NCBI RefSeq assembly: GCF_000013045.1
Contig: NC_007677.1
Span: 1,612,001-1,676,000, forward strand
DNA from: Salinibacter ruber DSM 13855
GTDB taxonomy: Bacteria; Bacteroidota; Rhodothermia; Rhodothermales; Salinibacteraceae
Reading direction: 5' to 3'
DNA length: 64,000 bases
The position numbers and the translations under genes were made by a program. The notes under the pieces were generated by a model that did not search any database, was not told where the DNA came from, and worked only from the letters and a program-made list of their open reading frames with translations. Of the stretch, positions 1 to 8,691 are shown piece after piece (the stretch's first letter is position 1; each line of letters starts with the position of its first letter).

Positions 1-135
1 AAGACGTACGGCGGAAACGGCTGGCGAACGACCCCCGATGGCCTCCGCGACCTCGACGACTATGGCGACATCCCGGATTTCAGTGACCAGGTTTTCAAGG
101 TCGCGCTGACGGATCCGAACTCCGGCTCGACGTAA
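1..135 (+). CDS. C-terminal 44 residues of an unidentified protein (5' end outside window)
   Basis: An open frame runs from the first base to a TAA at 133-135, giving 44 residues rich in Gly, Asp and Thr (NGWRTTPDGLRDLDDYGD and similar). The composition fits the secreted C-terminal part of a pilin- or pseudopilin-like protein, which would suit the pilus/secretion genes that follow. That is only an inference, because too little is visible for a family call. A strong terminator palindrome follows at 309-350, so this gene is probably the last of its own transcript rather than part of the operon that starts near 625. Confidence 0.5.
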   Translation, partial: KTYGGNGWRTTPDGLRDLDDYGDIPDFSDQVFKVALTDPNSGST

Positions 136-624
136 CGGCCCCGGGAGGAATTGCGTCTCGTGCCCGCTGTGTCCGTGCCGAGGAGCTACGAGGAGAAGCC
201 GGTCCGCCTGTGTGCCTTCTCCTCGGTCCCCGTGCGGCCCGCCCCCACCGTTGCTTTAAACCGACGGGGCCCGCTCGGGCATTCAGGGGGGCTCAACATT
301 CGAGAAAGAACGGAAGCCGCAGGGCGAGCGCTCGCCCTGCGGCTTCCGTTGTGTAATCTCTTCCTATGAAAGACTACCAATCTACGGCCGGCATCTGCCG
401 TCCACCGACGCCACTCTTCCCTGTCTGCGGAGGCTGTCTGTACATTCCCGGTGGTTTTCGGCCCGCTGATCCGGCAGCAACGAGGAGCCCCGCCCGTGTG
501 CGCCTCCTCCTCCCCCAAGCGGGAATTTCTGCGCGGGGGGCAAAACGGCTCGGCGTGCCTTTTGCGTTGTGTAATCGTAGAATTCCGCTGTCCCGAATCC
601 TTCAGAATCCGCCCGACTCGTCCC
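136..624. other. Intergenic region with terminator, upstream of the pilus/secretion operon
   Basis: This 489-base stretch holds a perfect 42-base palindrome at 309-350. I see no convincing gene: the short open frames have no family resemblance and lie on both strands, as expected in GC-rich DNA. The part from 351 to 624 should contain the promoter and leader of the ATPase gene, but no clear promoter boxes stand out. Confidence 0.5.
309..350 (+). terminator. Perfect 42-base palindrome, likely terminator of the upstream gene
   Basis: Two 21-base arms (309-329 and 330-350) are exact reverse complements with no spacer, and the centre is GAGC/GCTC. The arms begin AACGG and end CCGTT, so each strand has a short A/T edge but no long U-run. 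It lies about 175 bases after the stop of the partial gene. Read as a GC-rich terminator, possibly bidirectional. Confidence 0.65.
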
Positions 625-1926
625 GTGGCTCAAGACCCCCCGGAATTTATTTCGGCGTCCCTGGACGCTGGAGACGAGCAGAACGGTCGCTCGGAAACCG
701 ATCCCCGCCCCGCCCTGCCGGACGTCTGTGAGCAAATCATCACCTCCATCCCGGAGTCGCACCGGGGGCAACGGCGGCTCCGATACCTGGCGGAGCAGAC
801 GGCCAAGCTCTCGCCCAAACGCGAACGGGCCCTCCGAGACCACGTCAACCAGTTCGTCCGGCGGACGCTGGAACTGGACGCTAGTGACATGGACCTCGGG
901 GGCCGGGCCTGTGACGGCAACGTGTGGTACCGGGTCGACGGGGAGAAGCGACGCGAAGACGAGTTCGGGGCGTACGACCCGCTGGAAACCGACATTCTCG
1001 TTCTCAACCTCCTCAACGAGCAGCAGACCCAGCAGCTTCTGGAGGCGGGGGCGACGGACTTTTCGTACCGGCTGGAAGACGTCACGGGCGAGGACGGCCG
1101 GCCGCGCCGGTTCCGGGCCACGGCGTATTCGGACTACGACCACGCGGCCCTCAACATGCGCGCCATCACCGACGAGGTGTTTGCGCTGGAGGACCTGGGC
1201 TTCCACGAGAAGATTCAGCAGGGCATGATGTTTCGGCACGTCCGGGACGGGCTGACCCTGATTACGGGCGTCACGGGGTCGGGGAAAAGCACCACGCTCG
1301 ACGCCATCATCGACGCGAACAACGAGGACTTTCCGGGCCACGTCGTCGTGATTGCCCAGCCGGTGGAGTACATGCACAAGCCGAAGCAGTGCATCGTGCG
1401 CCACCGCGAGGTGGGCAAGGACGTGGCGACCTTCAAGACCGGCATCACGCAGGCCCTGCGTCAGGACCCCGACATTGTGGTGATCGGGGAGATGCGGGAC
1501 CCGGCGACGATCCAGGCGGCCCTCGAAATCACTGACTCGGGCCACAAGGTCTTCTCCACGCTCCACACCTCGTCGGCCATGGAGACCATCGACCGCATCG
1601 TGGCGGAGGTGCCCCCCGAGGAGCAGCAGCGCGTGCGGCACCGCCTCGCCGACGTGCTGCGGTGCGTCATCTCGCAGCAGCTGCTCCCCAAGATTGGCGG
1701 CGGCCGTCAGATGGCGAAAGAGGTGCTCTGGGTGGACTCCTCCGCCCGCGCGGCGATCAAGAATGACAACGTGGGCGAGGTCTACCAGATGATGTGGGAG
1801 GGCGGAAACCAGGGGCAAACCACCCTGGAGCAGGACCTGTACCGCCTCGTCCGGAAGAAAAAAATCAAGCCCGAGCACGCGATGGACTACGCGAACAACA
1901 AGAAGCGCCTCCGTCGCCTGTTTTAG
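625..1926 (+). CDS. Type IV pilus/type II secretion ATPase, PilT/GspE family
   Basis: Hexameric secretion ATPase that would power pilus or pseudopilus extension or retraction from the cytoplasmic face. With the GTG start at 625 it has 433 residues. The Walker A motif GVTGSGKST begins at residue 215, the Asp-box/Walker B stretch DPDIVVIGEMRD at residue 281, and a His-box (STLHTSSAMETIDRI) follows. The C-terminal half therefore matches the GspE/PilB/PilT core; the N-terminal ~200 residues are a diverged N2-type domain. There is no tetracysteine zinc motif of the PilB/GspE kind, which favours PilT. The frame is open upstream to 451, but that extension is Arg/Pro/Cys-rich and not acidic, so the internal GTG is preferred. 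First gene of a four-gene set (625-6781). Confidence 0.85.
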   Translation: MAQDPPEFISASLDAGDEQNGRSETDPRPALPDVCEQIITSIPESHRGQRRLRYLAEQTAKLSPKRERALRDHVNQFVRRTLELDASDMDLGGRACDGNVWYRVDGEKRREDEFGAYDPLETDILVLNLLNEQQTQQLLEAGATDFSYRLEDVTGEDGRPRRFRATAYSDYDHAALNMRAITDEVFALEDLGFHEKIQQGMMFRHVRDGLTLITGVTGSGKSTTLDAIIDANNEDFPGHVVVIAQPVEYMHKPKQCIVRHREVGKDVATFKTGITQALRQDPDIVVIGEMRDPATIQAALEITDSGHKVFSTLHTSSAMETIDRIVAEVPPEEQQRVRHRLADVLRCVISQQLLPKIGGGRQMAKEVLWVDSSARAAIKNDNVGEVYQMMWEGGNQGQTTLEQDLYRLVRKKKIKPEHAMDYANNKKRLRRLF

Positions 1927-1992
1927 AGCCGCAGGCCCTGCGCCCTCTCGAGAGATTTCTTCTTCCTCCGAACTGTTGATTTTTCTGAGCCG

Positions 1993-4200
1993 ATGAGCGC
2001 ACACGCCCTTGGCATCATGGTGTCGGCGGACGCCCTTCACGCCGTCCTCCTGGAACGCACGGACGAGGAGACGAGCGTCCAGTTCCGGTGGTCGTCGGGT
2101 TCGTCGGACGCACGCGGGGGGGACCTCCCCTTCGAGGAGCCCGGCGACATGACGCCCGACGTGGAGGAGGAGTCCGACGACGTTACCATTCAGTTCGGGG
2201 ACGACGGCGGCGGGGGAAGCGACGACATGTTCATGGGGTCGGAATTTGACGACATCGATGGGGGCAGCGAGGCCCTTGGCGGGGACGAGGGGGGCGAGGC
2301 GTGGAACTTTCAGGTGGAGCTCGACAACCTGCTCGACGAATGTGCCGAGCGGGGGTACGAAGACCCCGAGATCGCCTTTTGTAGCTCCACCTCTCAGATC
2401 GACGACGTGGAGCTCCGGCTCCCGCCGGACGAGACCGACGCGGAGGAGGCCGAGGAGACCGAGCACGGACTTCCCCTGCCGGCCTCCCGCTCCACGCTCC
2501 TGGACATGCTGGAGGAGCAGTACGAGGGGGAGGCAGACGGCGAGCGCGTGGGCTTCGTGCCGATGCATCGCACGGGCGACGGATACCAGCGCGTCCTGGC
2601 CCTCATCGCGCGGCCGGGCGGTCCGGTCCTGTCGACCCTCGATTCGATGCAGGACCAGACCCTGTCCCGCTCCCCGCAGACACGCCTGCTGGACGCCGAG
2701 GTGTCCCTCTACCTCGGGCTGGCCCGCTCGGTGCTCCAGCTGCCGCCCGGCACGCCCGAAAAGACCATCTTCGTGCGGTCCGGCACCGACGACACGCTCG
2801 TTCTCTTCATTGAGGGCAACACGCTGCGCCAGTCGGAGCACCTTCCCGAGCTGACGGCGGAGGACTCCGCCGAGACCATCTGCAGCCGCGTGCTTCTGCT
2901 GCAGGACGAGTACGGAATGGGGCAGGTGCAGCACCTCATGCTCGTCGCGGAGGAGGACGAAGAGGTGCTCGCCAGCGCGTTCAAGTCGTACTTCTCCACG
3001 GCGGAGCTGCACGTGCTCCGGTCGCATCTGCCCGGCGGGGACGACACCGACGCCGAGGCGTACGTTGGGGCCACCGGCGCGGCGCTTCGGCTGCTCGACG
3101 ACGCCGCGTTTGCGCCGCATTTTCAGCCGGTCAACCTGCTCGCAAAGGAGTACGTCCCGAGCCGCCTGCGGCTCCCGGTGGGGTGGCCCGTGCCTGCGAT
3201 GCTGACGCTCCTCGCCATCGCGACACTCGGGTTCGTGTGGCTCTACTTCGTGAATGCGAGCACCATCAGCGAGAAGCGCACCGCGCTTCGGGCCCTCGAG
3301 CAGAAGGTGAACCAGGTGGACCAGGAGGCGCTCCAGCGACGCATCGACAGCATGAAGGCCATGACGACCGAATACGCCGCGGCGAACAAAACGATTGGCG
3401 GGCTCCTGCAGGGGAGCAACAAGTGGAGCAGCGGGCTCGCCACCGTTACGGGGCAGATGAATGACCTCCGCGGCCTCACCATCAACCAGTGGAGCCCGCA
3501 GTCCGGAACGGAAGTGACGATCCTTGGGCGGTCCAACGACCGGTCGAAGGTGGTCGAACTGGCACAGCGACTGGACGGCCGCATCCTGGGGCTCACCTTT
3601 ACGGAAACGCGGGACGTGTCGCTGTACGACTTTGAGCTCACGGTCCCCCTGGATACGACCAAGCCGGAGGCCATCGAGTACTGGCGGGAGCAGCGGGGCG
3701 AGCAGCTGGCCGCCGGGACGGAGGCGGTGGACGTGGGGCCGGACGCCCCCGCGCCGGATTCATCGACGACCGGGCCGTCCACCACGGCCCGGGCGAGCCC
3801 CGGCACGGGGGCGCCTGCCGCCCCGCCGGAGGCGGAGTCGACCGGCGATGCGCAGGCCCGCCGCGACACACTCGACGCGTCGTCGGTCTGGACGGTCGTC
3901 GTGGCCTCGGTGCTGGAAAGTGCGGCGGCCGAGGAGACGGCGCGGCGGTTCCGCGAACGACTCGACGGAGGGGACCATCCGGTGCAGGTGCGACACAGCC
4001 CGGAAAACGGTCGGTACCGGGTCGGCATCGGGCGGTTCGTCTCGGTCCAAAATGCCCTCGCAATGCTGCAGGACATGAGCGGCACCCTCCCGGAGGGGGC
4101 GTGGCTGCTCAAAATGACGGGGGAGGACGCCGATCCCGCCTCCGCCGGGGCCGCCGCGTCGACCTCGTCCGACCAACCGGACGCGGAACGCTCCGTCTGA
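1993..4200 (+). CDS. PilM/PilN-like (GspL-like) pilus assembly protein with C-terminal SPOR-like domain
   Basis: Probable inner-membrane assembly platform protein of the pilus/secretion system. Of 735 residues, the first ~390 are cytoplasmic: a short beta-rich start (LGIMVSADALHAVLLER) resembles PilM/GspL actin-like folds, and residues ~37-115 are an extremely acidic Gly/Asp/Glu insertion. One membrane helix lies at ~397-418, followed by a coiled coil (~420-455) and a PilN-like periplasmic domain to ~560. A Pro/Ala/Thr-rich linker leads to residues ~629-715 (VWTVVVASVLES...YRVGIGRFVS...LPEGAWLLKM), which look like a SPOR peptidoglycan-binding fold. The SPOR assignment rests on pattern only. 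The gene starts 66 bases after the ATPase gene, and a PilO-like gene follows. A PilM-PilN fusion with a terminal SPOR-like domain is unusual. Confidence 0.7.
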   Translation: MSAHALGIMVSADALHAVLLERTDEETSVQFRWSSGSSDARGGDLPFEEPGDMTPDVEEESDDVTIQFGDDGGGGSDDMFMGSEFDDIDGGSEALGGDEGGEAWNFQVELDNLLDECAERGYEDPEIAFCSSTSQIDDVELRLPPDETDAEEAEETEHGLPLPASRSTLLDMLEEQYEGEADGERVGFVPMHRTGDGYQRVLALIARPGGPVLSTLDSMQDQTLSRSPQTRLLDAEVSLYLGLARSVLQLPPGTPEKTIFVRSGTDDTLVLFIEGNTLRQSEHLPELTAEDSAETICSRVLLLQDEYGMGQVQHLMLVAEEDEEVLASAFKSYFSTAELHVLRSHLPGGDDTDAEAYVGATGAALRLLDDAAFAPHFQPVNLLAKEYVPSRLRLPVGWPVPAMLTLLAIATLGFVWLYFVNASTISEKRTALRALEQKVNQVDQEALQRRIDSMKAMTTEYAAANKTIGGLLQGSNKWSSGLATVTGQMNDLRGLTINQWSPQSGTEVTILGRSNDRSKVVELAQRLDGRILGLTFTETRDVSLYDFELTVPLDTTKPEAIEYWREQRGEQLAAGTEAVDVGPDAPAPDSSTTGPSTTARASPGTGAPAAPPEAESTGDAQARRDTLDASSVWTVVVASVLESAAAEETARRFRERLDGGDHPVQVRHSPENGRYRVGIGRFVSVQNALAMLQDMSGTLPEGAWLLKMTGEDADPASAGAAASTSSDQPDAERSV

Positions 4201-4248
4201 CGGACCCCCCGACCGCACGCACTCTCTCTTTGCTCACGTGGACGACGC

Positions 4249-5241
4249 ATGTTCTGGCCCGACTCCAATCAGATTTTGCTCCTCACCTGCCTGGTCCTCG
4301 TGTGCGGGGCGGGCACGTACCTCACGTATTTCCACCAGCAGGACACGATTGCGTCGCTGGAGCAAAAGATTGAGGCGAAGAAGCAGGATCAGGAAGAAAT
4401 TCGGTCGCTCCGGGCGGATCGGGCCAACGCCGAATCGCGCCTCCGAACGGTTCGCCGCCGGTGGCGAACCCGGTACAAGGTGGTTCCCGCGACCATCTCG
4501 TCTCCGGACATCGTGTCCTACCTCACCGAGCTGACGGAGACGGGATTTCAGCGGTTCGACGTGGCGTCGGCCGGCTCGGAGGCAAGGGACGGCTACAGCG
4601 TGCACACCTTCCGCGCGGAGGGGGAGGCCTACTTCACCAATCTGTACGAGTTTGTGTGGACGATCGAGAACAACCGCCCGTTTTACCGCATCCAGGGCCT
4701 GAACCTGAACTACCTCGAAGAACGCGAGACCGACGAGGAGAGTGGACGCACGACGATGGACGTCCTCGTCTCGTTCGACATGGAAGTGGAAGCCATCTAC
4801 GGCGCCGCTACGGATCTGCCCGCCCCCACATCTCCCGACGAGGGAGAAGGGACCGAACGGCTGCCCGTGGCGAAAATGGAGGCCAGCCCGCCCCTCCCGT
4901 CCTCGGTCGTGCCCAACCCCGCGCCTGAAATCAATCCGTTCTACCCCCTCGTCTTCGAAAAGGTGCCGCCCAACCAGTACGATCGCCTGAACGTCGAGTC
5001 CGCACAGCTGCTCTCCATCGTGGACGGGAAGGCGGTTTTCCAGACCGATGAGGGGCTTCGACAGGTTGGGGAGGGCGACCGGGTGTACCTCGGGCGCATC
5101 GAAGAGGTAAGCCCGTCGGAGGGCCGGGTCGTCGCGCGGTTGAACCGAGGCGGGATCGTGGACCGCGTGGAGCGGACGCTGGGCACCGAGAGTCCCCTCC
5201 GGGTCCGCGGCACAGACGCTGCGCCTTCCACGAGCCCGTAG
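4249..5241 (+). CDS. PilO/PilP-like pilus assembly protein
   Basis: 330 residues, anchored by one N-terminal membrane helix (residues ~7-28) and followed by a coiled coil (~30-75), as in PilO/GspM. A ferredoxin-like PilO domain would occupy ~80-185. After a proline-rich linker (~190-240), residues ~255-320 (AQLLSIVDGKAVFQ, VGEGDRVYLGRIEEV, GRVVARLNRGGIV) read like a PilP/GspC homology domain, which in other systems docks the inner-membrane complex to the secretin. The protein may thus join PilO and PilP roles. It lies 48 bases after the PilN-like gene and 118 bases before the secretin, in the expected M-N-O-P-Q order. The family call rests on architecture and context; sequence identity is weak. 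Confidence 0.65.
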   Translation: MFWPDSNQILLLTCLVLVCGAGTYLTYFHQQDTIASLEQKIEAKKQDQEEIRSLRADRANAESRLRTVRRRWRTRYKVVPATISSPDIVSYLTELTETGFQRFDVASAGSEARDGYSVHTFRAEGEAYFTNLYEFVWTIENNRPFYRIQGLNLNYLEERETDEESGRTTMDVLVSFDMEVEAIYGAATDLPAPTSPDEGEGTERLPVAKMEASPPLPSSVVPNPAPEINPFYPLVFEKVPPNQYDRLNVESAQLLSIVDGKAVFQTDEGLRQVGEGDRVYLGRIEEVSPSEGRVVARLNRGGIVDRVERTLGTESPLRVRGTDAAPSTSP

Positions 5242-5359
5242 GAACGGTCCTTGCGCCCATTTCCAGTAGCATGTCGCCCCACCGTCCGATACGCCGCACA
5301 GTACGGCACGACCTGCACGTCTCCCGTTTGCTCTCTCGCACCGCCGACGTTTTGCCTTC

Positions 5360-6781
5360 ATGATTCGCTCTTCTCGCCTCCGGTACGTGCTGTTGGTCCT
5401 CGTCGTTGTGGTGTGGGGGGGAGGACTGGGCCTGCCGGCCGAGGCCCAGGAACGACCGGAGCGCCGCAACACCCGCACCGACATTTCCCCCGAGCTGCTG
5501 GTGTCCTTCGGCCAGGAGACCTCGCTGAGCCAGTTCATTGAGATCATCAACCCGATTTTTGAACGGGAGTTGGGCAAGCGGGTCGTCGATCCGGAGGACC
5601 GGGCGGCGTCGATTGGCGTTTCGATCTCGGGGATGTACTACTTCGATGCCTTCCAGCGGGCCCTGGAGGCCAACGGACTGACGTACCGGGAAACCGACGA
5701 CGTCTTCCTGGTGCAGGAGGCCGAGCCGGAGGAGAGGGTCGACCAGACGGAGGCCCCGGCCGAGTCTGGCGGGGAAGGGGGAGGGCCGCCCGCCACCGTA
5801 GACACCCGCGAGATCCGGATCAACGCCATTCTCTTCAACCTCAATCTCACGAAGGTCCGCAACCGCGGGCTTCGGTGGGACGAGATCCTCGGCTCCACGC
5901 AGGGCGGCGGACAGGGCGGCGGGCAAGGCGGCGGCGTCGGGGGCGGCACTGGAGGGGGTGGAACGGGCGGTGCCGGGGGAACGGGCGGCCAGAGACAGAA
6001 CTATGCCATTCAGACGGAGAACTTGTTCGAGAGCGTCGACAACATTCTCCAGGCCCCCGATCAGATCTCTCTTTCTCAGTTCCGCCGGTTCCTCAATCTC
6101 GTGGAGCAGGACAACGTGGGGCGCACCGTCGCAAACCCGCAGGTGACCGTCCAGAGCGGGGAGCAGGGCGAGATTCAGATCGGGCAGGACGTGCCGATCC
6201 AGACCACCGACTTTGCGGGGAACACCGTCACGGAGTTCTTCTCGACCGGCATCATTATCGACGTCACGCCCACGCTGCTCAGCCAGCCGGTGGCCGATAC
6301 CTCCGGGGCGCCCGTGCTGGACTTTATTCACCTGAACGTGGACGTCGAGGATTCAAACAGCCAGCCCTCCGGCTCCGGACCGATCATTAACCGCAATCAG
6401 GCCAGCACCCAAATCCTCCTCCTCGACAACGAAGCCACCGCCATTGGGGGGCTCATCTCCACCCAGAAAACCACGAGGCGCAGTGGGGTCCCCATCCTGA
6501 AGGACCTGCCGGGCTGGGTCTTCGGGCTTCGGTACATCTTCGGCTCAGAAACCACCAACGTGACGAAGCAGGAGCTTCTCATCGTGCTCCGGGCCGAGAT
6601 CGTGGATCCGCTTCGGGCCCGAGCGAAGCAAGAGGGCAATCAGGAGCTCATCGACCAGCGGCGTCGGAACGCACAGAAGGCCCTCCGTCGGCTCGGCGAA
6701 CGGTACGCCGAGGACGCGGAGTTTCCTGCTCCCGAAACGGAGGCGCAGAGCACAGAGAAGGGATCGAACCCGGAGCGCTAG
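5360..6781 (+). CDS. Secretin (GspD/PilQ family outer-membrane channel)
   Basis: Forms the outer-membrane ring through which a pilus or secreted substrate passes. 473 residues with a signal peptide (hydrophobic core VLLVLVVVVWGGGLGL, cleavage near residue 31, AEAQ). Residues ~35-120 form an N0/secretin-TonB-like domain. A second short N domain is followed by a conspicuous linker at ~180-215 made almost only of Gly, Gln and Thr (repeats of QGGG). The C-terminal secretin barrel includes VANPQVTVQSGEQGEI, IDVTPTLL and LPGWVFGLRYIFGSE. The family typically has several N domains, so this is a short secretin. It is the last gene of the set, with no pilotin gene visible nearby. Confidence 0.88.
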   Translation: MIRSSRLRYVLLVLVVVVWGGGLGLPAEAQERPERRNTRTDISPELLVSFGQETSLSQFIEIINPIFERELGKRVVDPEDRAASIGVSISGMYYFDAFQRALEANGLTYRETDDVFLVQEAEPEERVDQTEAPAESGGEGGGPPATVDTREIRINAILFNLNLTKVRNRGLRWDEILGSTQGGGQGGGQGGGVGGGTGGGGTGGAGGTGGQRQNYAIQTENLFESVDNILQAPDQISLSQFRRFLNLVEQDNVGRTVANPQVTVQSGEQGEIQIGQDVPIQTTDFAGNTVTEFFSTGIIIDVTPTLLSQPVADTSGAPVLDFIHLNVDVEDSNSQPSGSGPIINRNQASTQILLLDNEATAIGGLISTQKTTRRSGVPILKDLPGWVFGLRYIFGSETTNVTKQELLIVLRAEIVDPLRARAKQEGNQELIDQRRRNAQKALRRLGERYAEDAEFPAPETEAQSTEKGSNPER

Positions 6782-6900
6782 TCGGACGTCTCCGCCTGTT
6801 CGCGGGGCGCGCCGCCCCCGAGAGGCAAGTGGAACACCCCTTGGGGTGGTTGATACGGAGGGGCACGTCGTTGCGAAGCGTATGCCCTCCGATCCGCCGC

Positions 6901-7701
6901 ATGGTTCCCGTCTGGCTAACCGACACCGTCACGAGCGACCTGAACCGGGCCCTCCACTACACCCAGCTCTGGGGCCTGCACGGCATGGAGCTGCGGACCG
7001 TAGGGGGGCCCGACGACCGCATTCCGTTCGTCAACGAAAAGCAGATCCGTGAGCAACTGGAGGGCACCGATCTTCTGCTGTCGAGCGTGGTGCCGAGCAT
7101 GTTTGAGGGACCGGTGAGTGACCGGGCGGCCTGGATGAATGATCTCCTTCAGTTTGAGGACACCCTCGAGCTGTGCCGTCGGGTGGGGTGTCCGCGAGTC
7201 ACGATCAGCCCGTTCGCCGCGGAGCCGGGGGCGTCCCTGGAGCCGATGGCGGAGGCCCTGCAGCAGGCTGGGGAGAAGGCCGCCGAGTACGACTTTCTGG
7301 TCGCGGTGCGGAACGGCCCCGAGACCGCGTGTCCGACCGGGCAGGCCCTCGCTGAGCTGTTGTCCCGCGTGGACGCGCCGAATGTCCGGGCGGCGTGGAA
7401 CCCGGTCGGGGCGCTGCGGGCGGGGGAGGACCCGGCCACGGGGCTCACGGCCCTCGCGGGACTCGTCACGCTCGTCCGGTGCAGCGACGGGCGCGTGGAG
7501 GGCGGGCGGTGGGTGGACACGCCCCTGGGGGATGGGGCGGTGGGCTGGGCTGAGCAGCTGGAGCAGTTGTCCGCACAGGGCTTCCAGGGGCCGATCAGCC
7601 TGGAAATGTTTCTGGAGCCCCGTCCGAAGCACGGCCTGCGGTCGGCCACCACCCTCATTCGAATGATCCGGACGGTCCGGGCCGCGGCCCCTTCGGACTG
7701 A
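6901..7701 (+). CDS. Sugar phosphate isomerase/epimerase-like TIM-barrel protein
   Basis: 266 residues resembling the AP-endonuclease-2/xylose-isomerase-like TIM-barrel family. Visible features are the start VWLTDTVTSDLNRALHYTQLWGLHGMELR, a central stretch with CRRVGCPRVTISPF, and the end GPISLEMFLEPRPKHGLRSATTLI, which matches the last strand of such barrels (S/TxE). The metal-binding residues expected of active isomerases are only partly evident, so the substrate cannot be named. The ATG at 6901 is preferred over an in-frame upstream start at 6829 because the added residues are basic and lie outside the barrel. It stands alone between the secretin and gatC. Confidence 0.65.
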   Translation: MVPVWLTDTVTSDLNRALHYTQLWGLHGMELRTVGGPDDRIPFVNEKQIREQLEGTDLLLSSVVPSMFEGPVSDRAAWMNDLLQFEDTLELCRRVGCPRVTISPFAAEPGASLEPMAEALQQAGEKAAEYDFLVAVRNGPETACPTGQALAELLSRVDAPNVRAAWNPVGALRAGEDPATGLTALAGLVTLVRCSDGRVEGGRWVDTPLGDGAVGWAEQLEQLSAQGFQGPISLEMFLEPRPKHGLRSATTLIRMIRTVRAAAPSD

Positions 7702-7806
7702 GGGCAGCGGGCGGCCGGCGGGGAAACTCGTGTTGATCGCCTGCCGTTTCGGCCCTGTTGGTATATTGCCTTTCCGCCTCTCAATCGCCCAAGTCCCTGC
7801 GCCCAG

Positions 7807-8094
7807 ATGTCTGTGACCCGCGACGACGTTCGGCACGTTGCACAGCTTGCCCGGCTCGATTTTTCGGAGGAGGAAGAGGCCCGGATGGCGGAGGAGCTGA
7901 GCGAGATCCTCGGGTACGTGGAAAAACTCGATGAGCTCGACACCGCCGGGGTGCCGCCCATGTCCCACGTCCTGGACGTCACCAACGTCTTTCGGAGCGA
8001 CGAGATTGAGGAGCGGATTGATCGGGGGCAGGCCCTGGAGCCGGCCCCGGACGCCGACAACGAACACTTCCTCGTCCCACAGGTGGTCGAGTAG
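7807..8094 (+). CDS. gatC: Asp-tRNA(Asn)/Glu-tRNA(Gln) amidotransferase subunit C
   Basis: Small subunit of the GatCAB complex, which converts Glu-tRNA(Gln) and Asp-tRNA(Asn) to the amidated forms. It wraps around GatA and stabilises it. 95 residues, the usual length, with the family start SVTRDDVRHVAQLARLDFSEEE, the central ILGYVEKLDELDT and the C-terminal PDADNEHFLVPQVVE. gatA and gatB are not in the window, so here gatC is unlinked. A TATATT hexamer sits about 40 bases upstream of the ATG, but no matching -35 element is clear. Confidence 0.93.
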   Translation: MSVTRDDVRHVAQLARLDFSEEEEARMAEELSEILGYVEKLDELDTAGVPPMSHVLDVTNVFRSDEIEERIDRGQALEPAPDADNEHFLVPQVVE

Positions 8095-8152
8095 CTTCAG
8101 TCCGTGCGGTCCACCACAGGACGTTGTCAAGGAACTCTCGTACTGACATTTA

Positions 8153-8165
8153 CGTGTTGTAACAT
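8153..8165. promoter_or_regulatory. Candidate MarR operator upstream of the marR-like gene
   Basis: CGTGTTGTAACAT is nearly palindromic around TGTTGTAACA and sits 33 bases before the ATG of the MarR gene. A half-site GCAACAT (8193-8199) overlaps that ATG. The same core (ATGTTGCAAC) occurs twice before the next gene, at 8692-8716. Sharing between the two promoters suggests autoregulation; this is inferred from the pattern only. Confidence 0.45.
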
Positions 8166-8197
8166 AGAAACTGAAACTCGCAACTGGTTTCCGCAAC

Positions 8198-8677
8198 ATG
8201 GGACACATTTTGCGCGACCACATCAAACAGACCGAGCCGTTCGAAGACGCGGCCCAGGAGGCGATGTTGAATCTCTTCGTGGCTGCGGCCGAGGTGCGAC
8301 GGCGCGTGGAGCAGGTGTGTGAAAAGCACGATCTTCAGTTCAGCCACCACAACGTGCTCCGGATCCTTCGGGGCGTGCACCCGGAGGGCCATCCCCGGTG
8401 CGAAATCATCGAGCGGATGCTCGATCCGTCCCCGGACGTAACGCGTCTCATCGACAAATTGGTGGACCGCGGGCTCGTCCGACGAACCACCAGCGACGAA
8501 GACCGTCGAATGACCATTCACACGATCACCGCCGACGGACTGGACCTCCTGGAACGAATGGGCCCCGAAATCCGCGAGGTGCAGCGGTGGTTCGACGAGC
8601 GGGTTGCGGATCGGGATCTCCAGCACCTCTCGAGAATCTGCGAAGGGATCTACACCGGCTTTCAGGACGACGGCTAA
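8198..8677 (+). CDS. MarR-family transcriptional regulator
   Basis: 159 residues with the MarR winged-helix layout: an N-terminal dimerisation helix, helices around residues 30-75 (VCEKHDLQFSHHNVLRILRGVHP), a recognition region (DPSPDVTRLIDKLVDRGLVRR) and the wing (TTSDEDRRMTIHTITADGLDLLERM). These proteins bind as dimers to short palindromes, usually repressing their own gene and a neighbour until a ligand or oxidant releases them. The TTGCAA-centred palindromes before this gene and before the SnoaL-like gene at 8792 are the obvious candidates. The inducer is unknown. The ATG at 8198 has no clear Shine-Dalgarno sequence. Confidence 0.88.
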   Translation: MGHILRDHIKQTEPFEDAAQEAMLNLFVAAAEVRRRVEQVCEKHDLQFSHHNVLRILRGVHPEGHPRCEIIERMLDPSPDVTRLIDKLVDRGLVRRTTSDEDRRMTIHTITADGLDLLERMGPEIREVQRWFDERVADRDLQHLSRICEGIYTGFQDDG

Positions 8678-8691
8678 TCATCGCCCGAAAC

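Noticed and set aside
382-3120. A 912-codon open frame on the minus strand across the ATPase and PilN-like genes
   Set aside because: It is antisense to two clear genes, is rich in Arg, His and Leu, and has no domain; GC-rich third positions keep antisense frames open.
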